Assembly: GCA_963829965.1 (NCBI GenBank)
Contig: CAWHLK010000027.1
Location: 1-64,000, forward strand
Length of the DNA stretch: 64,000 bases
Reading direction: 5' to 3'
Origin: DASXZH01 sp963829965
Lineage (GTDB): Bacteria; Armatimonadota; Fimbriimonadia; Fimbriimonadales; Fimbriimonadaceae
A program made the translations under genes and the position numbers. Within the stretch, counting starts at the first letter, position 1, and the number at the start of each line of letters is the position of its first letter. Positions 44,601 to 53,735 of the stretch are shown piece by piece. The notes under the pieces are model-generated. The model was not told the DNA's origin. It saw nothing but the letters and a program-made list of their open reading frames with translations, and ran no database searches.

Positions 44601-45952
44601 GCCTTCGAAAGCCGCTGGAAGTTGTCCTTGTCCACTGCACGAAGCATGCACTCCTCGTGCGAGCAATAGCCGTTTTTGAACAGGTCCGAAAGCGACCTGT
44701 CCATGGTTTGCATGCCGATGTTGCTCGACGTTTCGATTACGCTGTACATCTGGTGGGTCTTCCCTTCGCGGATGAGGTTTCGGATCGCCGCGCTTCCGAG
44801 CATGACTTCAATCGCCGCTCGGCGGCCGCCGCCAAGCCTGGGCAGCAGCTGCTGGGAAATAACGCCTTCTAAAGTGTTACCCAGGAGAACGCGGATCTGC
44901 GCCTGTTGATCGGGCGGGAAAACGTCCACAATTCGGTCCACGGTGGCGGGCGCGTTTCGCGTGTGAAGCGTGCCGAACACAAGGTGGCCGGTTTCCGCAA
45001 GGGTCAGGGCTGCTTCAATCGTTTCCAGGTCTCGCAACTCACCGACGAGAATGATGTCCGGGTCTTCACGCAAAACGGCACGGAGAGACGCGTGGAAACT
45101 GTAGGTGTCCGAGTGCATTTCCCTCTGGTTGATCATCGATTTCTTGTGAGTGTGCAAATACTCGATCGGGTCCTCGATGGTCATGATGTGCGTGGTCATG
45201 TTCGTGTTGATATCGTCGATCATCGAGGCGATCGTCGTTGACTTACCGGAACCTGTCGGCCCCGTGACCAATAGCAGACCGGAGGTGCGCTTGGACATTT
45301 CGCGAATGATCGGTGGCAAGCAGAGCTCGTCAAAACTTGGGATCTTCGTGGGAATCGCACGAAGGGCTCCGGCATAGCTGCTTCGCTGCATATAGACGTT
45401 GAAACGGAAGCGGCCCACGTCTTTCACGCCGTAGCCAAAGTCCAACTCGTGGGTTTTTTCGAGCTTATGGACGTGGTCATCGGTCAGGGTGTCGAATATC
45501 AACCGGCGAGTGTCGGCCGGCCGAAGCGGCTGGAAAGGGAGAGGCATGAGTTCGCCGTCAACTCTCAGCATGGGCGGAAGGCCGACAGTGATATGGACGT
45601 CGCTCGCCTTTCTCTCGAAGGCCAGGCGAAGGATCTCATCCAGGTGGAAGTCTTCAACGGTTGGGTGGCCCTCGATACTGTTATGCTGCATCGGGATGCT
45701 TTCCAGACCGGCCGAGTACTTGCCCTTTTGAACGGAGATCGTGTGGATGTCCGTGGGAATAGCCGCCGGCTTATAGGTCATATCCCGGTCGCCGGCTTCG
45801 ACTTCGGCTACGGGCTCGGGAGTATCCGGTTGCGATTCCGGAACTGCTTCCTGGACCGGTTCGGTTTCGACCAGTTTCAGGCTCTCGGCAGCCGGCTTTG
45901 CGGCTTCTTCCTTTGTGTCAAGAACTTTCTTCCAGTTAAATGCTTCAGACAT
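44597..45952 (-). CDS. pilT: Type IV pilus retraction ATPase PilT
   Basis: 451 residues; hexameric ATPase that powers pilus retraction. Core: ASDVHITVGLPPMLRVDGEL, Walker A VTGPTGSGKSTT, Asp box IMTIEDPIEYLH, Walker B ILVGELRDLET and His box GHLVFGTLHTRNA. The end NIGMQTMDRSLSDLF matches PilT's C terminus. An N-terminal extension of about 100 residues, rich in Glu/Pro/Ala, is unusual. It is last in the pilB-HDOD-pilT operon, overlapping the HDOD gene by 8 bp. Confidence 0.9.
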   Translation of the reverse strand: MSEAFNWKKVLDTKEEAAKPAAESLKLVETEPVQEAVPESQPDTPEPVAEVEAGDRDMTYKPAAIPTDIHTISVQKGKYSAGLESIPMQHNSIEGHPTVEDFHLDEILRLAFERKASDVHITVGLPPMLRVDGELMPLPFQPLRPADTRRLIFDTLTDDHVHKLEKTHELDFGYGVKDVGRFRFNVYMQRSSYAGALRAIPTKIPSFDELCLPPIIREMSKRTSGLLLVTGPTGSGKSTTIASMIDDINTNMTTHIMTIEDPIEYLHTHKKSMINQREMHSDTYSFHASLRAVLREDPDIILVGELRDLETIEAALTLAETGHLVFGTLHTRNAPATVDRIVDVFPPDQQAQIRVLLGNTLEGVISQQLLPRLGGGRRAAIEVMLGSAAIRNLIREGKTHQMYSVIETSSNIGMQTMDRSLSDLFKNGYCSHEECMLRAVDKDNFQRLSKA

Positions 45953-46881
45953 TGTTTTCCCCTGTCGTGTCCCTATCCAGGCTAAAACTCATTCCGGCGG
46001 CGGCAGTGATTTTCTCGATCGCGCGGTCGAGGACCTCTTGTGCGGAGTCCGCGGGAATCTTCATCTCCTCAAGCGCCCATTCGGGCAGCATGTCAACGTC
46101 CGCCGCTCCTTCGACGGCAAGTTTGGCAATCATGGTGCCAAGGGCTACGCAGGCCCGATATTCAGGAAACTCCTCGGCTCGCTTGGTCTCTTCGGAGTAT
46201 TGGAAAGACGCCACCATTTGTGGGGAAAGCCCCCATCTCTCGCCCGCCATGGAGGCGAGAAGTTCGTTGTCGCATCCATAAACGCGCCGCTCTGCGGTTA
46301 GTTCATCGGCTCCAACCGAGATGCGGTGTTCCACCGCCTCATAGTCGGCTCCGCCAAAGCGGTCCAAAAGCGTTTTGCCGATGCAGTGAAGAAGTCCGCA
46401 GGTATAGGCTTCCGCAGGATCCAGCCTTTTGGTCGCTTGCGCGATAAAGCGGCAGGCGATCGCCGAATCCAGCGAGTGACGCCACCAGGTTCGCCTGCGG
46501 AGCGAGACTTTGTCGTTCTTGCCGACGAACATGTCGAACACGCCCACCGTCATCGCCATGTCTCGGACTTCCTTGAATCCGAGATAGACCACCGCGTCCT
46601 TAATCGAAGTCACCTTTCGGGCCAGGCTGTAGAAGGAGGGAATTGGCGTGGGAAAGCAGCTTGGCGCTAAACGCCGGATCGACGGTGATCACTTTCTCAA
46701 GCTCGGTGGCGGGATTATCCGAGTCCCCCGAGAGTTCGAGAACCTTGAAGACCACATGCGGCAATACCGCAAGCTCGCCAATACTCTGCACGATCTTGGC
46801 TGCGCTGGGATTGACGGTTCCTTCCTGAACCGGGTTGTGGCCTGGATCATCTGCCATGGACTGAGGGACATAGGTGTTCAT
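45945..46881 (-). CDS. HDOD-domain signalling protein, one frame break
   Basis: About 312 residues from ATG 46881. HDOD domains are degenerate HD hydrolases used in signalling. Motifs: IGELAVLPHVVFKVLELSGD, VDPAFSAKLLSHANS, then after a break near 46638 (TTCCCTCCTTC) SFYSLARKVTSIKDAVVYLG and AYTCGLLHCIGKTLLDRFG. It lies between pilB and pilT, so it probably tunes pilus function. Confidence 0.85.
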
Positions 46882-46889
46882 TTTTTTCC

Positions 46890-48609
46890 TTATGAATAGA
46901 TCACGCGAAGCACTTCATCCACCGAGGTAACCCCCATGAGGATTTTTTGAACTGCGTCCATTTGAAGTGACTTCATTCCGTTGGCCATGGCAATATTTCT
47001 CAGGGTGTGTGCAGGAGCGCTCTCCAGGATCCTGTCCCTTACTTCATCGGTAAACACCATCAATTCATGGATGCCGGTTCTACCTTTGTAACCGCTATTG
47101 CCGCAATACTCGCAGCCCTTACCCTTAAAAAGCGTCAATTCTCCTTGCGTATCGGCGCCAAGTTCCTCCGGAATCGGAAAGCCGTACCGTAACAAACTTT
47201 CCCTAGTTGCGGGGTACGCCTCCTTGCATTTAGGACAGATTTGCCGCACAAGGCGCTGGGCGAGGATACAGATGATGGAGGAGGCGATCAGGAATTCCTC
47301 AACTCCCATATCCGTAAGCCGGGCGGGAGTGGAGGGCGCATCGTTGGTATGCAAAGTGGAAAGAACGAGGTGCCCGGTAAGCGCCGCTTCCATGGCGATG
47401 GTTGCGGTTTCGCTGTCCCGCATTTCGCCCACCATGATCACGTCCGGGTCCTGGCGCAGCATCGACCTCAGCCCCGCCGCGAATGTCATGCCCGCGCGAA
47501 CGTTCACGCCGCACTGGTTGATGCCGGTGAGCTCGTACTCGACCGGGTCTTCGATCGTGATAATGTTCCGGTCGCCGGAGTTGATCTTGTTAAGAATCGA
47601 ATACAGCGTCGTGGATTTTCCCGAACCGGTAGGGCCGGTGACAAGGATGATTCCAAAGCTCTTGGAGCACATGTCCTCCACGATGCGCAGGTTTTGAGGC
47701 AAGAACCCCAGCTTGCCCAAACCAACCTTGACGCCCTCCTTGTCCAAAACGCGCATAACGATCTTTTCGCCGTAGATCGTGGGAAGCGTGGAAACGCGGA
47801 AGTCGAATTCTTTGCCATTGATGGTGGCGCTGATTCGGTTGTCTTGGGGAGCGCGCTTTTCTGCGATGTCCATGTCGGACATGATCTTGATTCTCGAAGC
47901 GAGCGGCGCCGAGATCTTGCGCGGCAGATCCATGGAGTCCCACAAGAACGCCGTCGATTCGGTACCGAACCTTGACTCCGTCTTTCCGAGGCTCGATGTG
48001 GATGTCACTCGCGCGATCCGAGATCGCTTGGCTGATGATGAGATTGGCAAGGCGGATGACCGGAGCGTCTTCGCCCATCTCGCGGAGTTCGGCTTCGCTG
48101 AGTTCCTCCTCGTCATTGGCTTGGATGTCGATCTGGCCGTTGAAATCCTTCATCACGCCTGCGAGGGCGTCGTTCACGTTGACGTCAACCTTGTACAAGG
48201 TGCCCAACGCGGTGATGAGGTCCTCTTCGACCACGATCATCGGCTCGATTTCGAGCCCGGTGGCCAGCCTCAACTCGTCGATGACGAAGATGTCCAAAGG
48301 ATTGGCCATCGCCACCATAAGCTTGGCCCCCTTCTTTTCAAGGGGAATGGACTTGAACCGCTTGGCAACTTGGGGAGAGATCAGTTGGAGAACGTCGGGA
48401 GTGGGCTGTTTCTCACTTATGTCGACGTAAGGGATCGACCAGACTTTGCCAAGGCATCGCACACGGTCTCGCTCTTGAATGAACCCAAGGCTTACCAGAA
48501 CCCGTGCAATAGGTTCCTTGCCCCCCAGTTCGCGTGACTTATCGTGCGCGAGCTTTAGCTGCTCGTCGGTTATCAGCCCTTCCTGAATGAATACATCGCC
48601 GGTAAGCAT
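46890..48609 (-). CDS. pilB: Type IV pilus extension ATPase PilB, one frame break
   Basis: About 572 residues from ATG 48609. N-terminal MshEN-like domain (GDVFIQEGLITDEQL, VPYVD-like IPYVDISE), then DRASDIHIEPRKDGVKVRYRIDG. Near 47943 an extra G breaks the frame (GTGGGAC); removing it gives DGVLVDSMDLPRKISAPLAS. Then follow Walker A TGPTGSGKSTTL, TIEDPVEYEL, VGEMRDSETA, STLHTNDAPS, and the tetra-Cys zinc motif CPKC...CEYCG. Powers pilus extension; first gene of the operon. Confidence 0.9.
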
Positions 48610-48792
48610 GCAGTCGCCCCAAATCCCCACGGAGCGCCATTGCTCCAATAAACTCGTTCCATTTACCAGGGTTTTAGGGTCCGGCAGAAATACGGGGACG
48701 TGAACGCGAGTGAACCCTAAGCTGTAAACCGTAAGCTGCCGGAGGAAAAGCGGAGTCGAGCTTCTAGACTTGCGAAGGTTGATATTGGGGCC

Positions 48793-48843
48793 TTAACAGT
48801 TCACAGTTCACACACATTCACAGTTCACTCCCGTTCACGTATA
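48793..48843. repeat. 7-bp tandem repeat (CAGTTCA)
   Basis: ACAGTTC, ACAGTTC, ACACACA, TTCACAG, TTCACTC in approximate 7-bp steps, upstream of the isomerase remnant. The same CAGTTCA unit recurs at 61845-61900. Confidence 0.55.
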
Positions 48844-48852
48844 CTCGAATCG

Positions 48853-49632
48853 ATGAAACTTGCCGTCCAGTGCTACACGATTCGCGAAGATTTGGCTCGA
48901 GACCTTTGGAACACGCTGGAGCATGTTCGGGAGATTGGCTTTCGCTTCATCGAAATGTTGGGGGATGGTCGATCTGCCCGCCCACGTTTTTAAAACGGGA
49001 CTGGACCGGCTTGGTCTTTCGGTGACCTCAAACCAGTGTCATGACCAACTCAAGTGGCTTCGTGGGGGTGGTGGCGGAGGAAAACCGGGCGCTGGACAAC
49101 AAGGTCCTCATCCTGCCTCGAATCAGCAAGGAGGTGTCTCTACGAGAAAGGCTGGGACGTTTTTGTCCCCATGATGTGGAGGCGATCGGCCGCAAAGTCG
49201 AAGGACGCCAGATGGTTCTTTGCTATCACAACCATACATTCGAATGAGAACTCCAAATGGCAAAAGCTGGGGGAGAAAAACTTAAAGAGACATGTTGCTG
49301 ACGAAACCGCGGGACCCCAACCTTGTTATGCCCAAATCGACACCTATTGGGTTGCCTACGGCGGCGGCGACCCTGCCGAATACATTCGAAAGCTGAAAGG
49401 CCGCGTGCTCCAAGTTCATTTCAAAGACAGGAAAGCTCGGCACCGGCACGCCCAACTACCTTCCCGGTTGGATCGGGCGATTACCGGATTCGGACAGCAT
49501 TTTGGCCGCGTGCGATTAAAGGCGGGATGGATATTGCACTGCAATTGAACTCGATGAATCGCCCGGAGCGCCGCTCGGAACGCCATTCGCGAAAGCGCCA
49601 AGTTTCTCCTATCCAAGGGCATGGCCTTCTAA
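48853..49632 (+). pseudogene. Sugar phosphate isomerase/epimerase (TIM-barrel) pseudogene
   Basis: ATG 48853 starts MKLAVQCYTIREDLARDLWNTLEHVREIGF, typical of xylose-isomerase-like TIM barrels. After that the coherent parts are scattered over all three frames: FKTGLDRLGLSVTSNQCH, NKVLILPRISKE, VEGRQMVLCYHNHTFE (metal-site His/Glu), IDTYWVAYGGGDPAEYIRKLKGRVLQVHFKD, ending AIRESAKFLLSKGMAF at 49632. At least five indels in 780 bp is far denser than elsewhere, so this looks like real decay. Confidence 0.8.
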
Positions 49633-49689
49633 AGCTGCCACAATAGGGGCATCCGAAGCCCAACTCCAATTGATTCTCGGCTGTGCCTT

Positions 49690-50055
49690 GTGCCTGACGG
49701 TGCTCCAATATTTGTAAATCGGAGCCCGGCCATTGTCGGGACCTGGGCAGTTGGTGACACCACCTACACGTTCAATGCCGATAACACCTTCAAGTTCGAA
49801 GGGCAGCAAGGCGGGGTGAATGTCACCTCCTCCGGAACCTACACCGAATCCGATCCCAAGGTCACCCTCACTCCCAAGACCTTCGACCTGACCTCCAGTG
49901 ATCCAAAGATTTCAGCGATGCTCGGGCCGGTGAAGGAAAAAGCCAAATCTCAGATGAACAAGGATCAGGTAAGCACGATCACTTGGTCCGGAAAGGACAC
50001 GTTCTCGCTTGCGGGGCCACAAGGCGGCTCGCAATCGTTTACTCGGAAGAAGTAG
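49690..50055 (+). CDS. Lipocalin-like small protein, N terminus uncertain
   Basis: About 121 residues from a TTG. The body, IVGTWAVGDTTYTFNADNTFKFEGQ then STITWSGKDTFSLAG, matches small lipocalin-like beta-barrel proteins. Just upstream in other frames a signal with lipobox-like LILGCALCL is seen, so it is probably a lipoprotein whose start has been shifted by an indel near 49690-49720. Confidence 0.55.
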   Translation: MPDGAPIFVNRSPAIVGTWAVGDTTYTFNADNTFKFEGQQGGVNVTSSGTYTESDPKVTLTPKTFDLTSSDPKISAMLGPVKEKAKSQMNKDQVSTITWSGKDTFSLAGPQGGSQSFTRKK

Positions 50056-50083
50056 GGCGCGGAGCGCAGCGCCACCGGGCGCC

Positions 50084-50944
50084 TCACCCTTTAACCGCGC
50101 CCATCTGAATTCCGCGGATCAACTGTTTCTGCCCGAACATGAACAGCACGAGCGGCGGCACGAGGCTCATCATTCCCGCGGCCATGATGTAGTTGGTCTG
50201 CTGCCCATAATTGCCGTCGTAGAACATGAGCCCGATCGGCAACGTTCTCAACTGGTCTGACTTCACGATAATCAGGGGCCAATAGAACGACCCGTAGTTT
50301 CCAAGGAAGGTCAGGATCGCCAAAGCCGCCAAGCCCGCCTTGGAGATCGGCATGATCACGTCCCAGAAAACCGTCCACGGGCCGGCGCCGTCCAGCACGG
50401 CCGCCTCGTCCAAGGCCCTGGGGATGCCGAGCATGAATTGCCGCAGCAGAAAGGTCCCAAATGCTGAAAAGGACGCGGGAACGATCAGGCCGGTGTAGGT
50501 GTCCAGCAAATGCGCCCGGACCATGATCGTATAGTTCGGGATCATCGTGACCACGCCGGGAATCATCATCGTTCCAAGGTAGAGGAGAAACAGCGTATCC
50601 CTGCCCTTCCATTGCAGCCGCGCAAACGCGAACGCCGCCATCGCGCTGGTGAGAACGGTCAGCAGCGTAACCCAGCAGGCGATGAAAAAGCTGTTCAGGT
50701 AGTACCGCCCGAAGGGGATCTGCTGCACCACCGCCTTGTAGTTCTCCGGATGCCAAGCCGCAGCCTTGGTCCAGTGCGGCGGCAAAACGCCCGGCTTGCT
50801 CACATCTTCTAGCTGCTTGAAGCTTGTAATGAGCATCCAAATGAAAGGCGCGATCGTGGTCAACGAGAAGAAGATCAGTATCGCGTAAACAAAGAACAGG
50901 CTGAACTTCTGATCTTTCGAGGTGCGGGGAGAAGCTTTAGCCAT
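50084..50944 (-). CDS. Sugar ABC transporter permease (MalG-like)
   Basis: 286 residues, six transmembrane helices. The EAA loop DEAAVLDGAGPWTVFWDVIMP docks the ATPase. Third gene of an SBP-permease-permease set, all minus strand. No ATPase gene is in the set, so a shared MalK/UgpC-type ATPase elsewhere is expected. Confidence 0.9.
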   Translation of the reverse strand: MAKASPRTSKDQKFSLFFVYAILIFFSLTTIAPFIWMLITSFKQLEDVSKPGVLPPHWTKAAAWHPENYKAVVQQIPFGRYYLNSFFIACWVTLLTVLTSAMAAFAFARLQWKGRDTLFLLYLGTMMIPGVVTMIPNYTIMVRAHLLDTYTGLIVPASFSAFGTFLLRQFMLGIPRALDEAAVLDGAGPWTVFWDVIMPISKAGLAALAILTFLGNYGSFYWPLIIVKSDQLRTLPIGLMFYDGNYGQQTNYIMAAGMMSLVPPLVLFMFGQKQLIRGIQMGAVKG

Positions 50945-51095
50945 GATTAGGGATTAGTCTTGAGTAAGGGCCAGGGTAAACGGCAGGGGAAAGGGCAAGA
51001 ACTGTTTGCGTCCTCATCAATTTCAGGGGCACATGCAAGGTTCAAGTTCCTTAGTTTAGAGGGCTGCGCAGCAGCCCCCAAAAAGCGAAGCGTTG
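50945..51095. other. Spacer with dispersed repeat piece
   Basis: The gap between the two permease genes contains AAGCGAAGCGTTGTCAT (51084-51100), the same core as the 98-bp tandem repeat at 20641, and a short GGGCTGCGCAGCAGCCC palindrome (51061-51077). Such a gap is unusual inside an ABC operon. Confidence 0.5.
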
Positions 51096-52133
51096 TCATG
51101 ACAAGGAGAGCTCTGGCGCGACGAATCCACGATGCTCGCCACCCAAATGAGGGTCTTTGAATATCAAACAAAACTCGCCTCGCGGTTGCCCTTCTTCCAA
51201 TTTCAAAATCGTAAACCCAAGAACGATGGCAAATAGAATCCAGGACACCGCCGCCGCGTAGCCGATCCGGTATTCCTGAAATGCTTTGTTGAAAATGTAG
51301 TAAGCCATCGTGGTCGTCGTCCCCGCGGGCCCACCTTGCGTCATAACCCTTGCGGTTTCAAACCCGCCCTGAAGGCCCCCAATGATCGACATCACGACGA
51401 TAAAGAAAGTGGTGGGCGCAAGCTGGGGCCAGGTGATGCCCCAAAAGCACGCCCACTTCCCCGCCCCGTCCACTTGGGCGGCTTCAATCAACTCCTCCGG
51501 CACGTTCGTGAGACCGGCCAGATACAGCAGCATATTGCTGCCGCCAATCGCGCCCCAAACTCCCAAAATATTTAGCGCATCGCGCGCTCCCAGGCCGAAC
51601 TGGTCCTTCTTGACTCCGACTTTTTCATAGTCCAAGGCTGCCAGGTTTTGGGTGGAAAGCAGCCAGTTCGGGCCGTGAATGTTGTGCCCAAACCAGTGCC
51701 CCATCGAGGCGATCAGGGCGTTGATCGGACCAAAATCGGGGTTGTAAAGCTCATGCCAGAGGATCATAATCGCCACGCCGCTGGTGACGCTCGGCAAGAA
51801 GAGCAACGCCTTAAAGGTCGACCCGAGCTTCATTTTCCGGTTCAAGAGCACCGCGATCCAAAGCGAAAGCGCAATCGAAACCGGCATCCCGAGCATGAGA
51901 TAAAGCGTGTTGTTGAAGGATAGCCAAAACTTGGTGTCGTGCAGGATCTCGGCGTAGTTCTGGAACCAAACCCACTGCGTGTTTCCCGGCCGGGTGATGC
52001 TTTGGTTGGTAAAGCTGGCGAAAAGCGAATAAACCACCGGCCCGGCAGTGAAAACCACGAACCCAATGAAGTTCGGCATCAGGAACATCGCGGGGGCCCA
52101 CCGGCCGGAACGCCGTACCTTCCGGGCTTTCAC
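51096..52133 (-). CDS. Sugar ABC transporter permease (MalF-like)
   Basis: About 345 residues from GTG 52133, which overlaps the upstream stop as GTGA. Six-plus helices with an insert at about 145-195. EAA loop: EELIEAAQVDGAGKWACFWGITWP. The C terminus is odd (KLEEGQPRGEFCLIF...). A one-base change near 51205 would end it as TILKWKKGNREASFV at 51163, more like the family. Works with the MalG-like protein. Confidence 0.85.
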   Translation of the reverse strand: MKARKVRRSGRWAPAMFLMPNFIGFVVFTAGPVVYSLFASFTNQSITRPGNTQWVWFQNYAEILHDTKFWLSFNNTLYLMLGMPVSIALSLWIAVLLNRKMKLGSTFKALLFLPSVTSGVAIMILWHELYNPDFGPINALIASMGHWFGHNIHGPNWLLSTQNLAALDYEKVGVKKDQFGLGARDALNILGVWGAIGGSNMLLYLAGLTNVPEELIEAAQVDGAGKWACFWGITWPQLAPTTFFIVVMSIIGGLQGGFETARVMTQGGPAGTTTTMAYYIFNKAFQEYRIGYAAAVSWILFAIVLGFTILKLEEGQPRGEFCLIFKDPHLGGEHRGFVAPELSLS

Positions 52134-53512
52134 TCTATCCACCACGCTCCCGGTTCGTTGCAAGATAGCTTTGCTTTCGCAACCAGGGCATCGTATCTCG
52201 CCTTCAAACCGGGGTCGTCTTTAAGGGAATCCAGCATGCGCTCGTTGATCTCCTTAGCCGCTGCGTGCATCGCGTCCGCCGGCGATTTTTGGTCCGCCTG
52301 GACCAAATCCAGCTGCTCCTTCATCAACGTGGTCACCACGTCTCCATTGAAAAACGGGCTCGTGTCATCGGAGACCGCCCGCTCGGCGATGTCCTTCCAA
52401 ACCGCGTTGTCCTTTTCTTTGGGGTATTTCGGGTTGAGGTAGAACTGCCGCGAGTTGTTGTATTCGGGAAAGGCGCTCATGCCGTCCGCCTGATCGTTAA
52501 CCAGGTTGTTGTAGTCCGGCCCTGCTTGATAGAGAAGATAATCCAAACACTCGTCCCGATGCGGACTGAGGCGGTTGATCAGCGTTGCCCGCCCATAGGC
52601 ATGGAAGGCGCGGACGTTTTCGTAGGGCGATTCCATCACACCGAGATCCAAATCCTTGTAGGTTCGGAGTTGAGAAAGCCACCAGCGTCCACCGAGAGCC
52701 ATGGCCGCGTGTTTGGAGCCAAAAATCGTCATCGTCCCCGAACCGAAACCGCCCGCGGTGGCCATGGAGGCGTCTTCGACCGGAGTCGAGGACACGTGGT
52801 ATTTGTAAACCAGATCATGCATCAACTGGATTGCCGCAATCGCCTGAGGGCTGTCCACCGTGCAGCGAGTGCCATCCGGGCTATAAACGTGGGCGCCGAA
52901 TCCGGCGAAAAAGTGGGGCCAATTCCACCAGTCGAACATGAACCCATACCGTGTCGGGTGCCCCTGCGAGTCTCGGACGGTCAGCTTCTGGGCGATGGGA
53001 ATAAGCTCGCTCCAGTGCCACGGCCCCTTGTGCTGCGGAATCCCGAGCGACGCGAAAACGTCTTTGTGGAACCAGATCCCGTCCGCCGCGATATTGGTCG
53101 GCACGCCATAGACCCGCCCCTCCCGAATCGCGGTTCCCAGCATGCCGGGATAGCAGCTCTTGGTGATGTCCAAGCCGCGCTTCTTGAGTTCATCCGTAAC
53201 GTCCCAAGCGATTCCCGAAAGAACGTAAGCGGAGAGCTGGAACGGGCTGAAGCAATCGAAGCAATCCGGCCCATCCCCGCCGATGCTCTCCACAATCACC
53301 GGCTGAACATCGCCCGCGGTGGGATCGATCACCATATCCATTTTGGGGTGAAGCTTGTTGAACAGGTCCACCTGCTCCTGGCGCAGGGTGTTGGAGTCCG
53401 AAACCCGAATGATCTTGACTTTTCCGTTAGCTTCGGCAGGCGGCTGCATGCGCCAAACGACGAGCGTCAGCGCCAACAAAAATCCCAGGAGGCATGCGAA
53501 AGTGGCTCTCAC
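52130..53512 (-). CDS. Extracellular sugar-binding protein (family 1)
   Basis: 460 residues from GTG 53512. Signal or anchor LLGFLLALTLVVW, then a family 1 solute-binding fold (IRVSDSNTLRQEQVDLFNKLHP, REGRVYGVPTNIAADGIWFHKD). It would deliver a sugar or oligosaccharide to the two permeases. The substrate is not predictable; the nearby glycoside hydrolases suggest plant or algal glycans. A LacI-type operator lies directly upstream (53515-53534). Confidence 0.9.
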   Translation of the reverse strand: MRATFACLLGFLLALTLVVWRMQPPAEANGKVKIIRVSDSNTLRQEQVDLFNKLHPKMDMVIDPTAGDVQPVIVESIGGDGPDCFDCFSPFQLSAYVLSGIAWDVTDELKKRGLDITKSCYPGMLGTAIREGRVYGVPTNIAADGIWFHKDVFASLGIPQHKGPWHWSELIPIAQKLTVRDSQGHPTRYGFMFDWWNWPHFFAGFGAHVYSPDGTRCTVDSPQAIAAIQLMHDLVYKYHVSSTPVEDASMATAGGFGSGTMTIFGSKHAAMALGGRWWLSQLRTYKDLDLGVMESPYENVRAFHAYGRATLINRLSPHRDECLDYLLYQAGPDYNNLVNDQADGMSAFPEYNNSRQFYLNPKYPKEKDNAVWKDIAERAVSDDTSPFFNGDVVTTLMKEQLDLVQADQKSPADAMHAAAKEINERMLDSLKDDPGLKARYDALVAKAKLSCNEPGAWWIE

Positions 53513-53514
53513 CG

Positions 53515-53534
53515 TTGATAAACCGCTTCATCAA
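53515..53534. promoter_or_regulatory. LacI-type operator in front of the sugar-binding protein gene
   Basis: TTGATAAACCGCTTCATCAA, an imperfect palindrome with the family core AANCGNTT. It matches 53671-53690 at TTGAT-AA-CG-TT-ATCAA. It overlaps the leader just before the GTG start, a good place for repression. Confidence 0.75.
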
Positions 53535-53561
53535 TTTAGCATGGGGAACGCAGGGTTTAGT

Positions 53562-53616
53562 ATGGGCTTCGACTGTAAACATGGCGCGACGCGCCATGTT
53601 TACAGTCGAAGCCCAT
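53562..53616. repeat. Perfect 27-bp-arm palindrome
   Basis: From 53562 (ATGGGCTTCGACTGTAAACA...) to 53588 the sequence is exactly reverse-complemented at 53590-53616, with one central A. It belongs to the GTAAACATGGCGC repeat group (61525, 61653; related 17448). It lies between the two operators and could form a cruciform or stop transcription in both directions. Confidence 0.8.
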
Positions 53617-53659
53617 GTTTACTCTCAAAAACCCTCCCGCGTTTTCGAGAATTCCGTGT

Positions 53660-53665
53660 TATAAT
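53660..53665 (+). promoter_or_regulatory. Probable -10 box of the LacI-family gene
   Basis: TATAAT, 70 bp before the start codon and 5 bp before the operator at 53671. No good -35 hexamer was found at 16-18 bp spacing, so strength is uncertain. Confidence 0.5.
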
Positions 53666-53670
53666 CCTAA

Positions 53671-53690
53671 TTGATTAAGCGATTCATCAA
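53671..53690. promoter_or_regulatory. LacI-type operator in front of the regulator gene
   Basis: TTGATTAAGCGATTCATCAA, partner of the site at 53515-53534. Its position just downstream of the TATAAT box predicts autorepression. Confidence 0.75.
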
Positions 53691-53735
53691 CGCTTACCTT
53701 CCAAGTCGGGGAAAGAACCCAGGACGAACGAGACA

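Noticed and set aside
52265..53518. 417-codon plus-strand frame
   Set aside because: Shadow of the sugar-binding protein gene on the minus strand.
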